Below are positions 51,201-58,874 of a stretch of DNA of 64,000 bases, one piece after another. This DNA comes from Butyrivibrio hungatei (GTDB lineage: Bacteria; Bacillota; Clostridia; Lachnospirales; Lachnospiraceae): NCBI RefSeq assembly GCF_900101605.1, contig NZ_FMUR01000019.1, positions 1-64,000 of the forward strand. The letters are read 5' to 3'. The translations under genes were made by a program, and so were the position numbers. Every line of letters starts with the position of its first letter. The stretch's first letter is position 1. Under the pieces are notes generated by a model that saw only the letters and a program-made list of their open reading frames with translations, did no database searches and had not been told where the DNA came from.

Positions 51201-53664
51201 TATATATGACAGGCTTGGAAGAGTAGAAAAGAGAAGTTTTGCTGATGGATACGAGATCAGCTATTCTTATGATGCCCTCAACAGAGTAGAAAAAGTAGAA
51301 GGATCTGATTCAAGAACTGTATCCTATGAGTATGACTCAATGGGAAGAGTTGTAAAGGTAACTGACGCAAGCAGCACAACTCTTTATACATATACAGCTA
51401 CAGGACGCCTTAAGAGTGTTGTAGATGCTCTTGGAAATGAGACAGCATATACTTATGATGCGCTTGATAACTTAAAGAGCGTACACAGAGCAGAAGGCCT
51501 TGTAAGTGATGAAGAGAAATCAGGAAACGTATTCCCTACAGTTGGAAAAGATGGACGAGTAACAATCTATTCATATGATCTTTCAGGCCAGCTTACGGAA
51601 GTAACAGATGCTCTTGGGCAGAAGGAAACTTATGAGTACGATCAGTATGGACGTCTTAAGACAAAGACTGACAGGGATAACTATGCAACAACATATGAGT
51701 ATAACAATGCCGGTGTAGTAACAAAGGTGGGATATGCTGATGGAAGAAGCGTTGCATTCTCCTATAACGAGCTTAATAAGTTAAGTCAGATAAATGACTG
51801 GTACGGAAAGACAATTCTTGAAAATGATATCTTAGGACGCCTTACAAAGGTAACAGACTTTAAGAACAGGACGGTAGCTTATGAGTATGGTGCTACAGGA
51901 GAAAGAACGAAACTTGTATATCCTGACGGAAGGGTAGTTTCTTATAACTATGACGATAAGCTTCAGCTTTCAAGTATCGTTGGAAACGGAGAAGAGACAA
52001 CCTATGCTTATGATGAGATTGGCCGACTTGTAAGCAAGAACTTCGCTAACGGCGTAAGCCAGGCTTATACATATATGCCGGGCGGAAATCTTGAGAGTAT
52101 GACAAGTACCGATAAACAGGGCGTACTTGATAAATACTTCTATTCATACAATAATGCCGGACTTATCAGTGGTATCGATAGAAACAGACGCGGTCTTGAT
52201 AAAGTATCGGGAAGATATGAATATAGCTATGATGCTATCGGACGTCTTACAAGATCAAGTCTTAACGGACAGGTAAAGGCTTCCTACGAATACGATGCAT
52301 TTGGTAACAGAACAAGCATGTCTGAGACAGAGACAAGGACATCTTACACATATGATGTCCTAGACAGACTTATAGAAGCTAAGGAACTTAATAACTCGCA
52401 GGCAATCCTTAAGACTTACGATTATGATAAGCGTGGTAACCAGACAAAAGAGTTCATAGACGGCCTCTTACAGAAGACCTTTACTTTTGATGCTACAAAC
52501 ATGCTTTCAAAGGTAGTTGATAAGGATAAGGGAGAACTTGAGAACCATTATAACGGACTTGGATTTAGAGTAGCATCCACAAGACCTGAAGAAAGGATTG
52601 AGTACCTCTGTGACCTTTCAAGGGATTACTATAACCTTCTAGAACGTACAGTAAACGGAGAGACAGAGAGTTTTGTTTACGATAACAACGTGATCTCGAT
52701 GTCAAAGAGCGGAAATAACTTCTACTACCTTCAGGATGAACTCGGATCACCTATGTACATGACAGGTACAGACGGAATGGCTGTAAGTTCATATGCTTTC
52801 GACGACTTTGGAAGAAACATGGATCCGTTCACAGGAAAGAGACGAGGCAAAAATCAGAAGCATACTTACACGACAAATGGCAACATTATTCAGCCGTTTG
52901 TGTTCACAGGCTATCAGGAAGATGAAGTATCAGGGCTCAAGTTTGCGCAGGCTAGATACTATAGCGCAGATAATGGTAGATTTCAGTCTGAAGATAATGT
53001 AAAGGGATTCATTGACAGTCCGTTTACAATCAATCATTATGGTTATTGTTTTAGCAATCCAATCGTATTGGTTGATGGGAATGGAAACTGGGCTAAATGG
53101 ATTGAAAATACAGTTAAAGCTGTCACTGTGGTAGCAGCAGCTGCTGCAGTGGTAGGAGCTGTTGCTACAGTTGCGGTTTCTGCGCCAGCAATAGCGGTTG
53201 TTGCTACAGGATTTGCAGCGAGTGCTGCTTGCGCGGGAGTTGTTTCTGGATTTGTAAATGAGAAACATGGAGGAAGTTATACAAATGGATTCGTAGGAGG
53301 AGCAGTTGCTGGTGCAATACAGTATGTGGGAGCAAAGTTTATGGGACCTATAGGAAATGAAGTTGGTGGAGCGTTAGGAAATGCAATTGGTACGAATATC
53401 ACTAATAGATTAGATAATATGGATAAAACAGTATCTGCTAAGTATACTGAAAAAGAGATTATGAATAATACAATTGTATCAGGTATTAATGGCGCGTTGT
53501 GGAGTTTACCGGGAACATTTATGTCATGTTGTACAAGTAATGTATATACTGATTTAATGCCGACATATACTGATGGTTTTGGAGAAGCAATTAACCAGTT
53601 TTTTGGAGCAATTGATAATTTGTTTATGACAGGAGAGGGGACTTGCGCGGGAAATGGTAATTAA
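48220..53664 (+). CDS. Rhs polymorphic toxin with membrane-type C-terminal tip
   Basis: The 1814-residue protein has four parts. Residues 1-280 are a helical N-terminal domain without signal peptide, of the kind used for export by a dedicated machine. Residues 285-370 hold a DUF6531-type start (DREDLNIAGVFPLSVRRFYN). Residues about 500-1480 contain dozens of YD repeats (for example YEYDALNR-type units) that form the Rhs shell. The core (1505-1624) has DELGSPMYMTGTDG, GLKFAQARYYSADNGRFQSED and NPIVLVDGNGNW, after which the shell protein is normally cleaved. The last 190 residues are a different tip: Ala/Val/Gly-rich segments with glycine-zipper spacing (FVGGAVAGAIQ, GGALGNAIGTNITN), suggesting a membrane-acting toxin. 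Codons of the tip are AT-richer than those of the core, a sign of exchange. Confidence 0.92.
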   Translation: MSNNNFGGNIEWHQEKIRKYFSDCFGEVYDPFLHMSSELIQALTAFVTDETHTGPEADSAKSFVNQRQIKLVEDTIYCIQKLQSMMQGAGFESEVPLLEDFIADLAEHEDAVIKTQHLDKVAEDFAGYNSVFNEIYPKITHIHREVENIARGCDVISRKSYTWPNPRESHLALDAITTPDKSGGFVPEFSRKFLAFHEEHSNDIEKSAFKSLLDTIVHNLHEIVEGMNKGALDITNFDGTKDNISWKDPKDILAPEDAEEYLKFFESYKAYLKGMIPRCQVYLYDPVNLNNGNYINDREDLNIAGVFPLSVRRFYNAQSENSGYFGKGWTSLFDMHLTKEGEDDDSKIKILFSDGHEGSYVRYFTKASTNEKKRKDNEISSEEDSKKYDLDEIGEIEFVTTKDGRAVVKEDYENEEKEYIEEHGESGRLIEYKDHYRLIQDDGAYTEFRKDGKISAFGNERTELARVEYDGERPLGICDEYRYIRLYFNDNGCICTAKDNTGRAVRYEYEEREGVNHITLVTYPDGATRKYSYNDAGIIDEVTNPSDITFLKNEYDDKKRVTKQSFPDGGVITYSYDEENHITTATEQNGLKVEYLSDEFGRHIGTRYPEQGIGESFTYNDKNQKTTATDKRGYTTRLSYDNRGHLTKVIDAKGNITNITYNAAGKPIVVKGPDGATYKYSYNSYGELTNVVNPLNEENRIYYDDNGQVERIRDAEGNYTYLKYDDNKDICYIKDGKGVETFYERDNLGRVISTKNALGAETTYEYDVMDRISKVTDPLGNVTEYAYDIAGKLIRVINPDKTVKTWDHNNIGKVSEYTDEAGRTTQIKYNNVWDEEEITLPNGGKITYEYDLLKRLIKVTDPEHREVSYDYDENGNVIAEYNGDIKVKSLTYDPNGNVTSETDALGHVNKYDYDVNGNLIAVTDAAGNRYTREVDALGRITKETDALGNSTAYTYTKTGDVQSVTDAEGRVRRFDYRKGQLIATYFCDKLEQKLIYDRLGRVEKRSFADGYEISYSYDALNRVEKVEGSDSRTVSYEYDSMGRVVKVTDASSTTLYTYTATGRLKSVVDALGNETAYTYDALDNLKSVHRAEGLVSDEEKSGNVFPTVGKDGRVTIYSYDLSGQLTEVTDALGQKETYEYDQYGRLKTKTDRDNYATTYEYNNAGVVTKVGYADGRSVAFSYNELNKLSQINDWYGKTILENDILGRLTKVTDFKNRTVAYEYGATGERTKLVYPDGRVVSYNYDDKLQLSSIVGNGEETTYAYDEIGRLVSKNFANGVSQAYTYMPGGNLESMTSTDKQGVLDKYFYSYNNAGLISGIDRNRRGLDKVSGRYEYSYDAIGRLTRSSLNGQVKASYEYDAFGNRTSMSETETRTSYTYDVLDRLIEAKELNNSQAILKTYDYDKRGNQTKEFIDGLLQKTFTFDATNMLSKVVDKDKGELENHYNGLGFRVASTRPEERIEYLCDLSRDYYNLLERTVNGETESFVYDNNVISMSKSGNNFYYLQDELGSPMYMTGTDGMAVSSYAFDDFGRNMDPFTGKRRGKNQKHTYTTNGNIIQPFVFTGYQEDEVSGLKFAQARYYSADNGRFQSEDNVKGFIDSPFTINHYGYCFSNPIVLVDGNGNWAKWIENTVKAVTVVAAAAAVVGAVATVAVSAPAIAVVATGFAASAACAGVVSGFVNEKHGGSYTNGFVGGAVAGAIQYVGAKFMGPIGNEVGGALGNAIGTNITNRLDNMDKTVSAKYTEKEIMNNTIVSGINGALWSLPGTFMSCCTSNVYTDLMPTYTDGFGEAINQFFGAIDNLFMTGEGTCAGNGN

Positions 53665-54109
53665 ACAAAAGAAACAAGTTATATTTGGGAAAGTTATTTT
53701 TATATTATGTGTGATATTATTTGATTTGTTTTTGATAAGAAATTGCTTTGGTAAATCCTTATATATTTTATTTGGAACAGTCTTTTTAGTTTTACTGACG
53801 GTAAAAGGCGTTGTTGAAATTCTGAATGAAATATATAGCTTTAAAGTTAGCGATACTGAGCTGAGTATGAGGCTTTATTGTGGAGAGAAAACTTTTCCTC
53901 TTTCTGATGTTGAAAGGGTTTATGCAATTTCGGCGCATAATGTTAGTTTTAATAAAAGATATGGCTTTGTAAGAGCTATTGGAATAGTCATAAACAAAAA
54001 AATATATTTTGCTTCAGAGTTATATCGGGATTTTGATTCGTTTGAAAAATATATGAGAGAAAACTATAACGTTGTTGATGTTGAAGAGGACAAAGACATC
54101 AGCATATAA
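53654..54109 (+). CDS. Candidate immunity protein for the Rhs tip
   Basis: The 151-residue protein has two membrane helices (about 12-28 and 34-52) followed by a cytosolic domain of PH-like character (VSDTELSMRLYCGEKTFPLSDVERV). It starts inside the last codons of the Rhs gene (11-base overlap) behind GGAGAGGGGAC, so it is translated together with the toxin, as immunity genes are. Base composition is as AT-rich as the toxin tip, pointing to co-transfer. Family unknown; the immunity role is inferred from position and membrane anchoring, which fits a membrane-acting toxin. Confidence 0.7.
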   Translation: MVIKQKKQVIFGKVIFILCVILFDLFLIRNCFGKSLYILFGTVFLVLLTVKGVVEILNEIYSFKVSDTELSMRLYCGEKTFPLSDVERVYAISAHNVSFNKRYGFVRAIGIVINKKIYFASELYRDFDSFEKYMRENYNVVDVEEDKDISI

Positions 54110-54135
54110 ATGTTATGAAAATGAAGTATAAAAAG

Positions 54136-54405
54136 TAAGTAAGATTATAGGCGCAGATGTTAATGCATTAGCAGTTGGAGGGGTGATGAAAGCTAAAGGA
54201 ATTTTAGCGAAAAAGTACGCAATGGAATCGCCTCTCAAAGAGTAGTTGATGGAGGATTATTGGGACTATCAAAATCTATTATTGTTGAAGTTGATGGAGT
54301 TCAGTGAATTTGGAAATCTAATTAAAGGGATATGATTGGATTAAATGCAACATGGCAGGACGCAGACAGGCTGATGAAAAAGGTTAGTGAAAAAGTTATA
54401 AAATA
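54136..54405 (+). pseudogene. Remnant of a displaced Rhs C-terminal tip
   Basis: Several short frames fit together as one broken coding sequence: IIGADVNALAVGGVMKAKG in one frame up to about 54205, NGIASQRVVDGGLLGLSKS in the next until the TGA near 54306, then pieces to 54405 (MIGLNATWQDADRLMKKVSE). The small-residue-rich composition is like Rhs tip or pre-toxin sequence. Rhs loci commonly keep such orphan tips behind the active toxin and immunity pair. It lacks an N-terminal core, so only the broken 3' part remains. Confidence 0.5.
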
Positions 54406-54430
54406 AAAGTTATACAGTAGCAGATGCAAT

Positions 54431-54469
54431 AAAGCGTGAAAGAAGCCAGGATGGCTCCTTCACGCTTTT
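54431..54469 (-). terminator. Terminator of the Ala-rich lipoprotein gene
   Basis: AAAGCGTGAA (54431-54440) and TTCACGCTTT (54459-54468) pair, extended inwards by GCC/GGC. On the minus strand it follows the lipoprotein stop by about 25 bases and ends in a T-rich tract. Confidence 0.8.
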
Positions 54470-54494
54470 ATTCTGCAAATTATTCTTTTTTATA

Positions 54495-55490
54495 TCATAC
54501 TCCCATCTCTTCAAGTTTTGCGAGCAGAGCATTGAAATCCATGGTTCCTTGAATCTTTTGCCAATCATAGTTAAAGATTGCCAGGATTTCGTTTTGCGCC
54601 TGTTCTGCAGACACTGAATTGTCTTTCTGGTTTCTATAGCTTGCAGGCTGAGAAGAATCGGGATAGTCTGCACCTGCCGATGGAGTAACTTCGCTGACTT
54701 TCGGATAAATGTTCATGTTGTTGATGGTGTAAGACACAAGCATGGATCCGTCTCCTACATGTCCGTCTTCGCAAATGCATCCGAAGCAATTGTTGTTATT
54801 GTCAAAGAATAAAGCTTTTTTGGGAACATAGCAGAAAGAAGATGTGCCATATTTCCATTTTGCGGTATTCTGATTTCTTACGATGAGGCGGGCTTTGTTG
54901 TTTGTAATGGTATAAATTGTGACTTTTTTTCCTGTGTCTATTACAAGCTCAGGTGTGTTGTCATCGTCGCTGTAAATCAGGTCATATTTATAATTATTGT
55001 AGTTAGCGTTGAAATCTTTTGCGGCTTTCTCATAGGCTTTACCCACAGCTCCGAGATTTCTCTGAACGGGAGCAGGCTGAGCTGATTCTGCAGAAGTTGT
55101 CTGTGCGGGAGTATCCTGAGTGTTCTGCGTAGAAGCAGGTGTGGATGCAGCATTATTCTGAGCAGTTTTTTCAGAAGCGGCATTCTGTGCTTGTACAAAA
55201 TGAGGTACAGCGTTTGCCGAAGATGCGGATGATGCAGCTGTTGCAGCGGCATCTTGGGTTTCTGAAGTTGAGGCGCTTATAGCGGCACTTGCGTCCCCAG
55301 CGGCTTCTTCTGTTGTAGCCTCTGTGGATGCTTCTGTAATAGGTTCTTCATCAGCCAATACTTTATCAATGTCTTCTTTTACCTGTTCCTGCGGCATGCT
55401 CTGAGAAGCAATGTCGGGATTAAGAAGCGGAGTACAACCTGAGATGAATACCAAGTTGAAAAGTAAAGGCAGTAATCTTTTTTTGAACAT
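54495..55490 (-). CDS. Lipoprotein with Ala/Thr/Ser/Gln-rich linker
   Basis: From ATG 55490 the protein has 331 residues: a lipoprotein signal (ISGC lipobox, Cys near 19), a low-complexity linker (about 45-150) of Ala, Thr, Ser and Gln typical of wall-spanning spacers, and a C-terminal domain of about 175 residues (LGAVGKAYEKAAKDFNANYNNYKYDLIYSDDDNTPELVIDTG) with a single acidic DDDNTPELVI loop like those of the other lipoproteins in this window. AAAGGAG precedes the ATG by ten bases. The upstream ATG 55604 lies across the divergent control region and is unlikely. Function unknown. Confidence 0.8.
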   Translation of the reverse strand: MFKKRLLPLLFNLVFISGCTPLLNPDIASQSMPQEQVKEDIDKVLADEEPITEASTEATTEEAAGDASAAISASTSETQDAAATAASSASSANAVPHFVQAQNAASEKTAQNNAASTPASTQNTQDTPAQTTSAESAQPAPVQRNLGAVGKAYEKAAKDFNANYNNYKYDLIYSDDDNTPELVIDTGKKVTIYTITNNKARLIVRNQNTAKWKYGTSSFCYVPKKALFFDNNNNCFGCICEDGHVGDGSMLVSYTINNMNIYPKVSEVTPSAGADYPDSSQPASYRNQKDNSVSAEQAQNEILAIFNYDWQKIQGTMDFNALLAKLEEMGV

Positions 55491-55557
55491 AGAACTAAAC
55501 TCTCCTTTTGGAAACAAAGTTTCCTTAAACAATACTTTTTTTGCAAATAAATTCATA

Positions 55558-55584
55558 TCGAATGATACAACACGAATCATTCGA
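55558..55584. promoter_or_regulatory. Perfect 9-bp inverted repeat in a divergent control region
   Basis: TCGAATGAT (55558-55566) and ATCATTCGA (55576-55584) are exact reverse complements with a 9-base gap, 68 bp upstream of the lipoprotein start and 14 bp upstream of a TTGACA hexamer for the valS leader. It is positioned to control one or both divergent transcripts. Confidence 0.55.
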
Positions 55585-55597
55585 AGTGCAAGTAATG

Positions 55598-55627
55598 TTG
55601 ACAAAGCTATGTCCTATTTGATAAGCT
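55598..55627 (+). promoter_or_regulatory. Promoter of the valS leader
   Basis: A perfect -35 TTGACA at 55598-55603 is followed after 17-18 bp by the weak -10 TAAGCT/ATAAGC. This places the start just ahead of the T-box RNA. Confidence 0.55.
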
Positions 55628-55654
55628 AAAATTCAAACAATATTCTAAAGGTTG

Positions 55655-55945
55655 TGAGGAAGAGGAGTACATACAGCTTGCGGTCTAAAGAGAATGTATC
55701 TGCGATGAATTCGCGCTGAGAGGATACAGACTTGCGGTGTGTGGAAGGTAGCTTCTGAACCGGGCACCCAGAAAGGAAATTGATAAGAGTTTTCAATAAG
55801 TGTCCCCGCGTTGTCTGCGTTAAAGGACCATTGCATTGAATGATGCAAAATGAGGCAGAAGAGTCTATAGGATCTTCTGTGAATTAAGGTGGTACCACGT
55901 TATTAACGTCCTTAACAGCTTAACGCTGTTAGGGACTTTTATATT
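55655..55945 (+). promoter_or_regulatory. T-box leader of valS
   Basis: Diagnostic parts are in order: the stem I base AGAGGAGTAC near 55661, GAGAGGATAC near 55720, a GGTG distal-loop motif near 55735, the T-box sequence AAGGTGGTACCACG at 55886-55899, and a terminator formed by GTCCTTAACAGC (55908-55919) with GCTGTTAGGGAC (55925-55936) followed by TTTTAT. Uncharged tRNA binding would switch to the antiterminator and allow valS expression. Specificity for tRNA-Val is inferred from the downstream gene; I could not place the specifier codon with confidence. Confidence 0.92.
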
Positions 55946-55954
55946 TTGAGCAGA

Positions 55955-56036
55955 GCACTTGCTGAGGTTTTATCGAAGCTAGTGCGAGCCATGGGGATGT
56001 ACTTAACGAGGTATTTTCGAGTTTAGTACATATCCC
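55955..56036 (+). repeat. Paired hairpins between the T-box and valS
   Basis: Hairpin 1 pairs GCACTTGCT (55955-55963) with AGCTAGTGC (55977-55985). Hairpin 2 pairs GGGATGTACT (55994-56003) with AGTACATATCCC (56025-56036) around a GAGGTATTTTCGAG loop. The GGTATTTTCGA loop sequence also occurs in hairpin A of the tandem elements at 8669-8830, so these may belong to one dispersed repeat family. Confidence 0.6.
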
Positions 56037-56082
56037 AATTAGCAGAGCGCTTGATCAAATGATTATAAAGAAGGAGAAGACT

Positions 56083-58755
56083 ATGAACAAAGAACTTGCC
56101 AAGACCTATGATCCCAAGGGAATCGAAGGCCGACTCTACTCCAAATGGGAGGAAAAGAAATATTTCCATGCTGAGGTGGATAAAAGCAAAAAACCTTTTA
56201 CCATCGTAATTCCACCCCCAAATATCACAGGTAAGCTCCACATGGGACATGCCCTTGATAATACAATGCAGGATATCCTTATTCGTTACAAGAGAATGCA
56301 GGGATATAATGCGCTTTGGCAGCCCGGAACAGACCATGCGAGTATTGCGACAGAGGTTAAGATCATCGATGCGCTCAAAGCTGAGGGAATCGACAAGAGA
56401 GATCTTGGCAGAGAGAAGTTCCTTGAGAGAGCTTGGCAGTGGAAAAAAGAGTACGGCGGAACCATCATTTCCCAGCTCAAAAAGCTCGGTTCTTCATGTG
56501 ACTGGGACAGAGAGCGTTTCACAATGGATGATGGTTGTAATGAAGCTGTCAACGAAGTCTTCGTTAAGATGTACAACAAGGGCTACATTTACAAAGGAAG
56601 CCGTATCGTAAACTGGTGTCCTATCTGTAAGACATCTATTTCTGATGCAGAGGTAGAGTACGAGGAGCAGGCCGGACATCTTTGGCACATCAAATATCCT
56701 GTTATCGATGTTGACGGAACTGTTTCAAAGACAGAGTTTATCGAGTTTGCAACAACACGTCCCGAGACAATGCTCGGAGATACAGCTGTTGCAGTTAACC
56801 CTGATGATGACAGATACAAGAGCTTCAAGGGCAAGAAGGTACTTCTTCCTATCGTGAACAGAGAGCTTCCTATCGTAGAAGACTCTTATGTTGATATGGA
56901 ATTCGGTACAGGTGTAGTTAAGATCACACCCGCACATGACCCTAACGACTTCGAAGTTGGAAAGCGTCATAACCTTGAAGTTATCAATATATTAAACGAC
57001 GATGCCACAATCAATGCCAACGGCGGTAAGTTTGCCGGAATGGACAGATATGAGGCAAGAGAAGCTATTGTAAAAGAGCTTGATGAGATGGGACTTCTTG
57101 TTAAGATCGAGGAGTATTCTCACAACGTTGGAACACACGATCGTTGCCATACAACAGTTGAGCCTATGGTTAAGGCACAGTGGTTCGTTAAGATGGACGA
57201 GCTCATTAAGCCCGCTGTTAAGGCTGTAAAAGACGGCGATATCAAGCTTATTCCTCCGAGAATGGAGAAGACATATTTCAACTGGACAGACAATATCCGT
57301 GACTGGTGTATCTCAAGACAGCTCTGGTGGGGACACAGAATCCCTGCATACTACTGCGATGAGTGCGGAGAAGTTGTTGTATCAAAAGAGGCTCCTACAG
57401 TATGTCCTAAGTGCGGCAAGACTCACTTTACACAGGATCCCGACACTCTTGATACATGGTTCTCATCAGCCCTTTGGCCTTTTGAGACACTCGGATGGCC
57501 CAATGAGACTGAAGACCTTAAGTACTTCTTCCCTACAGACGTACTTGTAACAGGTTATGACATTATCTTTTTCTGGGTAATCAGAATGATCTTCTCAAGT
57601 TATGAGAATATGGGAACATTCCCGTTCAAGACAGTTCTTTTCCATGGTCTTGTAAGAGATTCTCAGGGAAGAAAGATGAGTAAATCACTCGGAAACGGTA
57701 TCGATCCTCTTGATATTATCGAGAACTACGGTGCCGATGCACTCAGACTCACACTTATCACGGGCAACGCACCAGGTAACGACATGCGTTTCTATAATGA
57801 AAGAGTTGAGAACAGCCGTAACTTTGCAAATAAGGTTTGGAATGCATCCAGATTTATCATGATGAACATGGAGGATGGCGAAAAGAGTGCTATCCATCAG
57901 CCTGCACCTGCGGGACTTGAGCCTGTTGACAAGTGGATTATTTCAAAGCTCAACAATACTATTAAAGAAGTTACAGATAACATGGATCACTTCGAACTCG
58001 GAATCGCGGTTCAGAAGGTTTATGACTTTATTTGGGATGAATTCTGCGACTGGTATATCGAGATGGTTAAGCCCCGTCTCTACAATTCAGATGACAAGGA
58101 GTCACACAAGGCAGCACTTTGGACACTTCAGACAGTGCTTATAAATGCGCTTAAGCTCCTTCACCCTTACATGCCATTCATTACCGAAGAAATTTTCTGC
58201 ACACTTCAGGACGAGGAAGAGTCAATCATGATCTCTGACTGGCCGGTTTACAAGGATGAGTGGAACTTTGCATCAGATGAGAAGGCTATCGAGACAATTA
58301 AGGAAGCTGTAAGAGGAATCCGTAACGTTCGTACACAGATGAACGTTGCTCCTTCAAGAAAGGCCAAAGTATTTGTTGTAAGCGACAATGACGAAGTGCT
58401 TGATATTTTCTCAACAGGTAAGCTTTTCTTTGAATCACTTGCGTATGCATCAGAGTCTGTATGCCAGAAGAATAAGGACGGCATTGCGGATGATGCTGTT
58501 TCCGTAGTACTTGCGGAAGCAACGGTATACATTCCTTTCTCGGATCTTGTTGATATCTCTGCGGAGATAGAACGTCTTACAAAGGAACAGAAGAAGCTTG
58601 AGGGCGAACTTAAGCGTTCACAGAATATGCTAAGCAATGAGAAGTTCCTTGCAAAGGCTCCTGCGGATAAGATCGCTGAGGAAAAAGAAAAACAGCAGAA
58701 GTACCAGCAGACTTACGATCAGATTACAGAAAGACTTAAGCAACTGGCAAAATAA
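56083..58755 (+). CDS. valS: Valyl-tRNA synthetase
   Basis: The 890-residue enzyme charges tRNA-Val. It has the HIGH-type motif PPNITGKLHMGHALDN near residue 44, the CP1 editing domain (residues about 190-340, TTRPETMLGDTAVAVNP and DPNDFEVGKRH), a zinc-ribbon-like CDECGEVV/CPKCGK segment near 425, KMSKSLGNGIDP near 530, an anticodon-binding helical domain and a C-terminal coiled coil with Lys/Glu repeats from about 825. ATG 56083 follows AAGGAGA; ATG 56059 is an in-frame alternative with no ribosome site. Expression is governed by the T-box leader. Length is typical for Firmicutes. Confidence 0.97.
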   Translation: MNKELAKTYDPKGIEGRLYSKWEEKKYFHAEVDKSKKPFTIVIPPPNITGKLHMGHALDNTMQDILIRYKRMQGYNALWQPGTDHASIATEVKIIDALKAEGIDKRDLGREKFLERAWQWKKEYGGTIISQLKKLGSSCDWDRERFTMDDGCNEAVNEVFVKMYNKGYIYKGSRIVNWCPICKTSISDAEVEYEEQAGHLWHIKYPVIDVDGTVSKTEFIEFATTRPETMLGDTAVAVNPDDDRYKSFKGKKVLLPIVNRELPIVEDSYVDMEFGTGVVKITPAHDPNDFEVGKRHNLEVINILNDDATINANGGKFAGMDRYEAREAIVKELDEMGLLVKIEEYSHNVGTHDRCHTTVEPMVKAQWFVKMDELIKPAVKAVKDGDIKLIPPRMEKTYFNWTDNIRDWCISRQLWWGHRIPAYYCDECGEVVVSKEAPTVCPKCGKTHFTQDPDTLDTWFSSALWPFETLGWPNETEDLKYFFPTDVLVTGYDIIFFWVIRMIFSSYENMGTFPFKTVLFHGLVRDSQGRKMSKSLGNGIDPLDIIENYGADALRLTLITGNAPGNDMRFYNERVENSRNFANKVWNASRFIMMNMEDGEKSAIHQPAPAGLEPVDKWIISKLNNTIKEVTDNMDHFELGIAVQKVYDFIWDEFCDWYIEMVKPRLYNSDDKESHKAALWTLQTVLINALKLLHPYMPFITEEIFCTLQDEEESIMISDWPVYKDEWNFASDEKAIETIKEAVRGIRNVRTQMNVAPSRKAKVFVVSDNDEVLDIFSTGKLFFESLAYASESVCQKNKDGIADDAVSVVLAEATVYIPFSDLVDISAEIERLTKEQKKLEGELKRSQNMLSNEKFLAKAPADKIAEEKEKQQKYQQTYDQITERLKQLAK

Positions 58756-58777
58756 ATTACACAGACTATATGGGATG

Positions 58778-58803
58778 CTGCTCACATTGGGGGATGTGAG
58801 CAG
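58778..58803 (+). terminator. Hairpin after valS
   Basis: CTGCTCACAT (58778-58787) and ATGTGAGCAG (58794-58803) pair perfectly around TGGGGG, 22 bases past the valS stop. There is no T run, so its terminator activity is uncertain. Confidence 0.5.
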
Positions 58804-58874
58804 TGTTCGGTGTGTTGTCTCATTCATGATGAATAAGACGGTATACTAATGTGTATTAGCTTAATGGTGTGATT

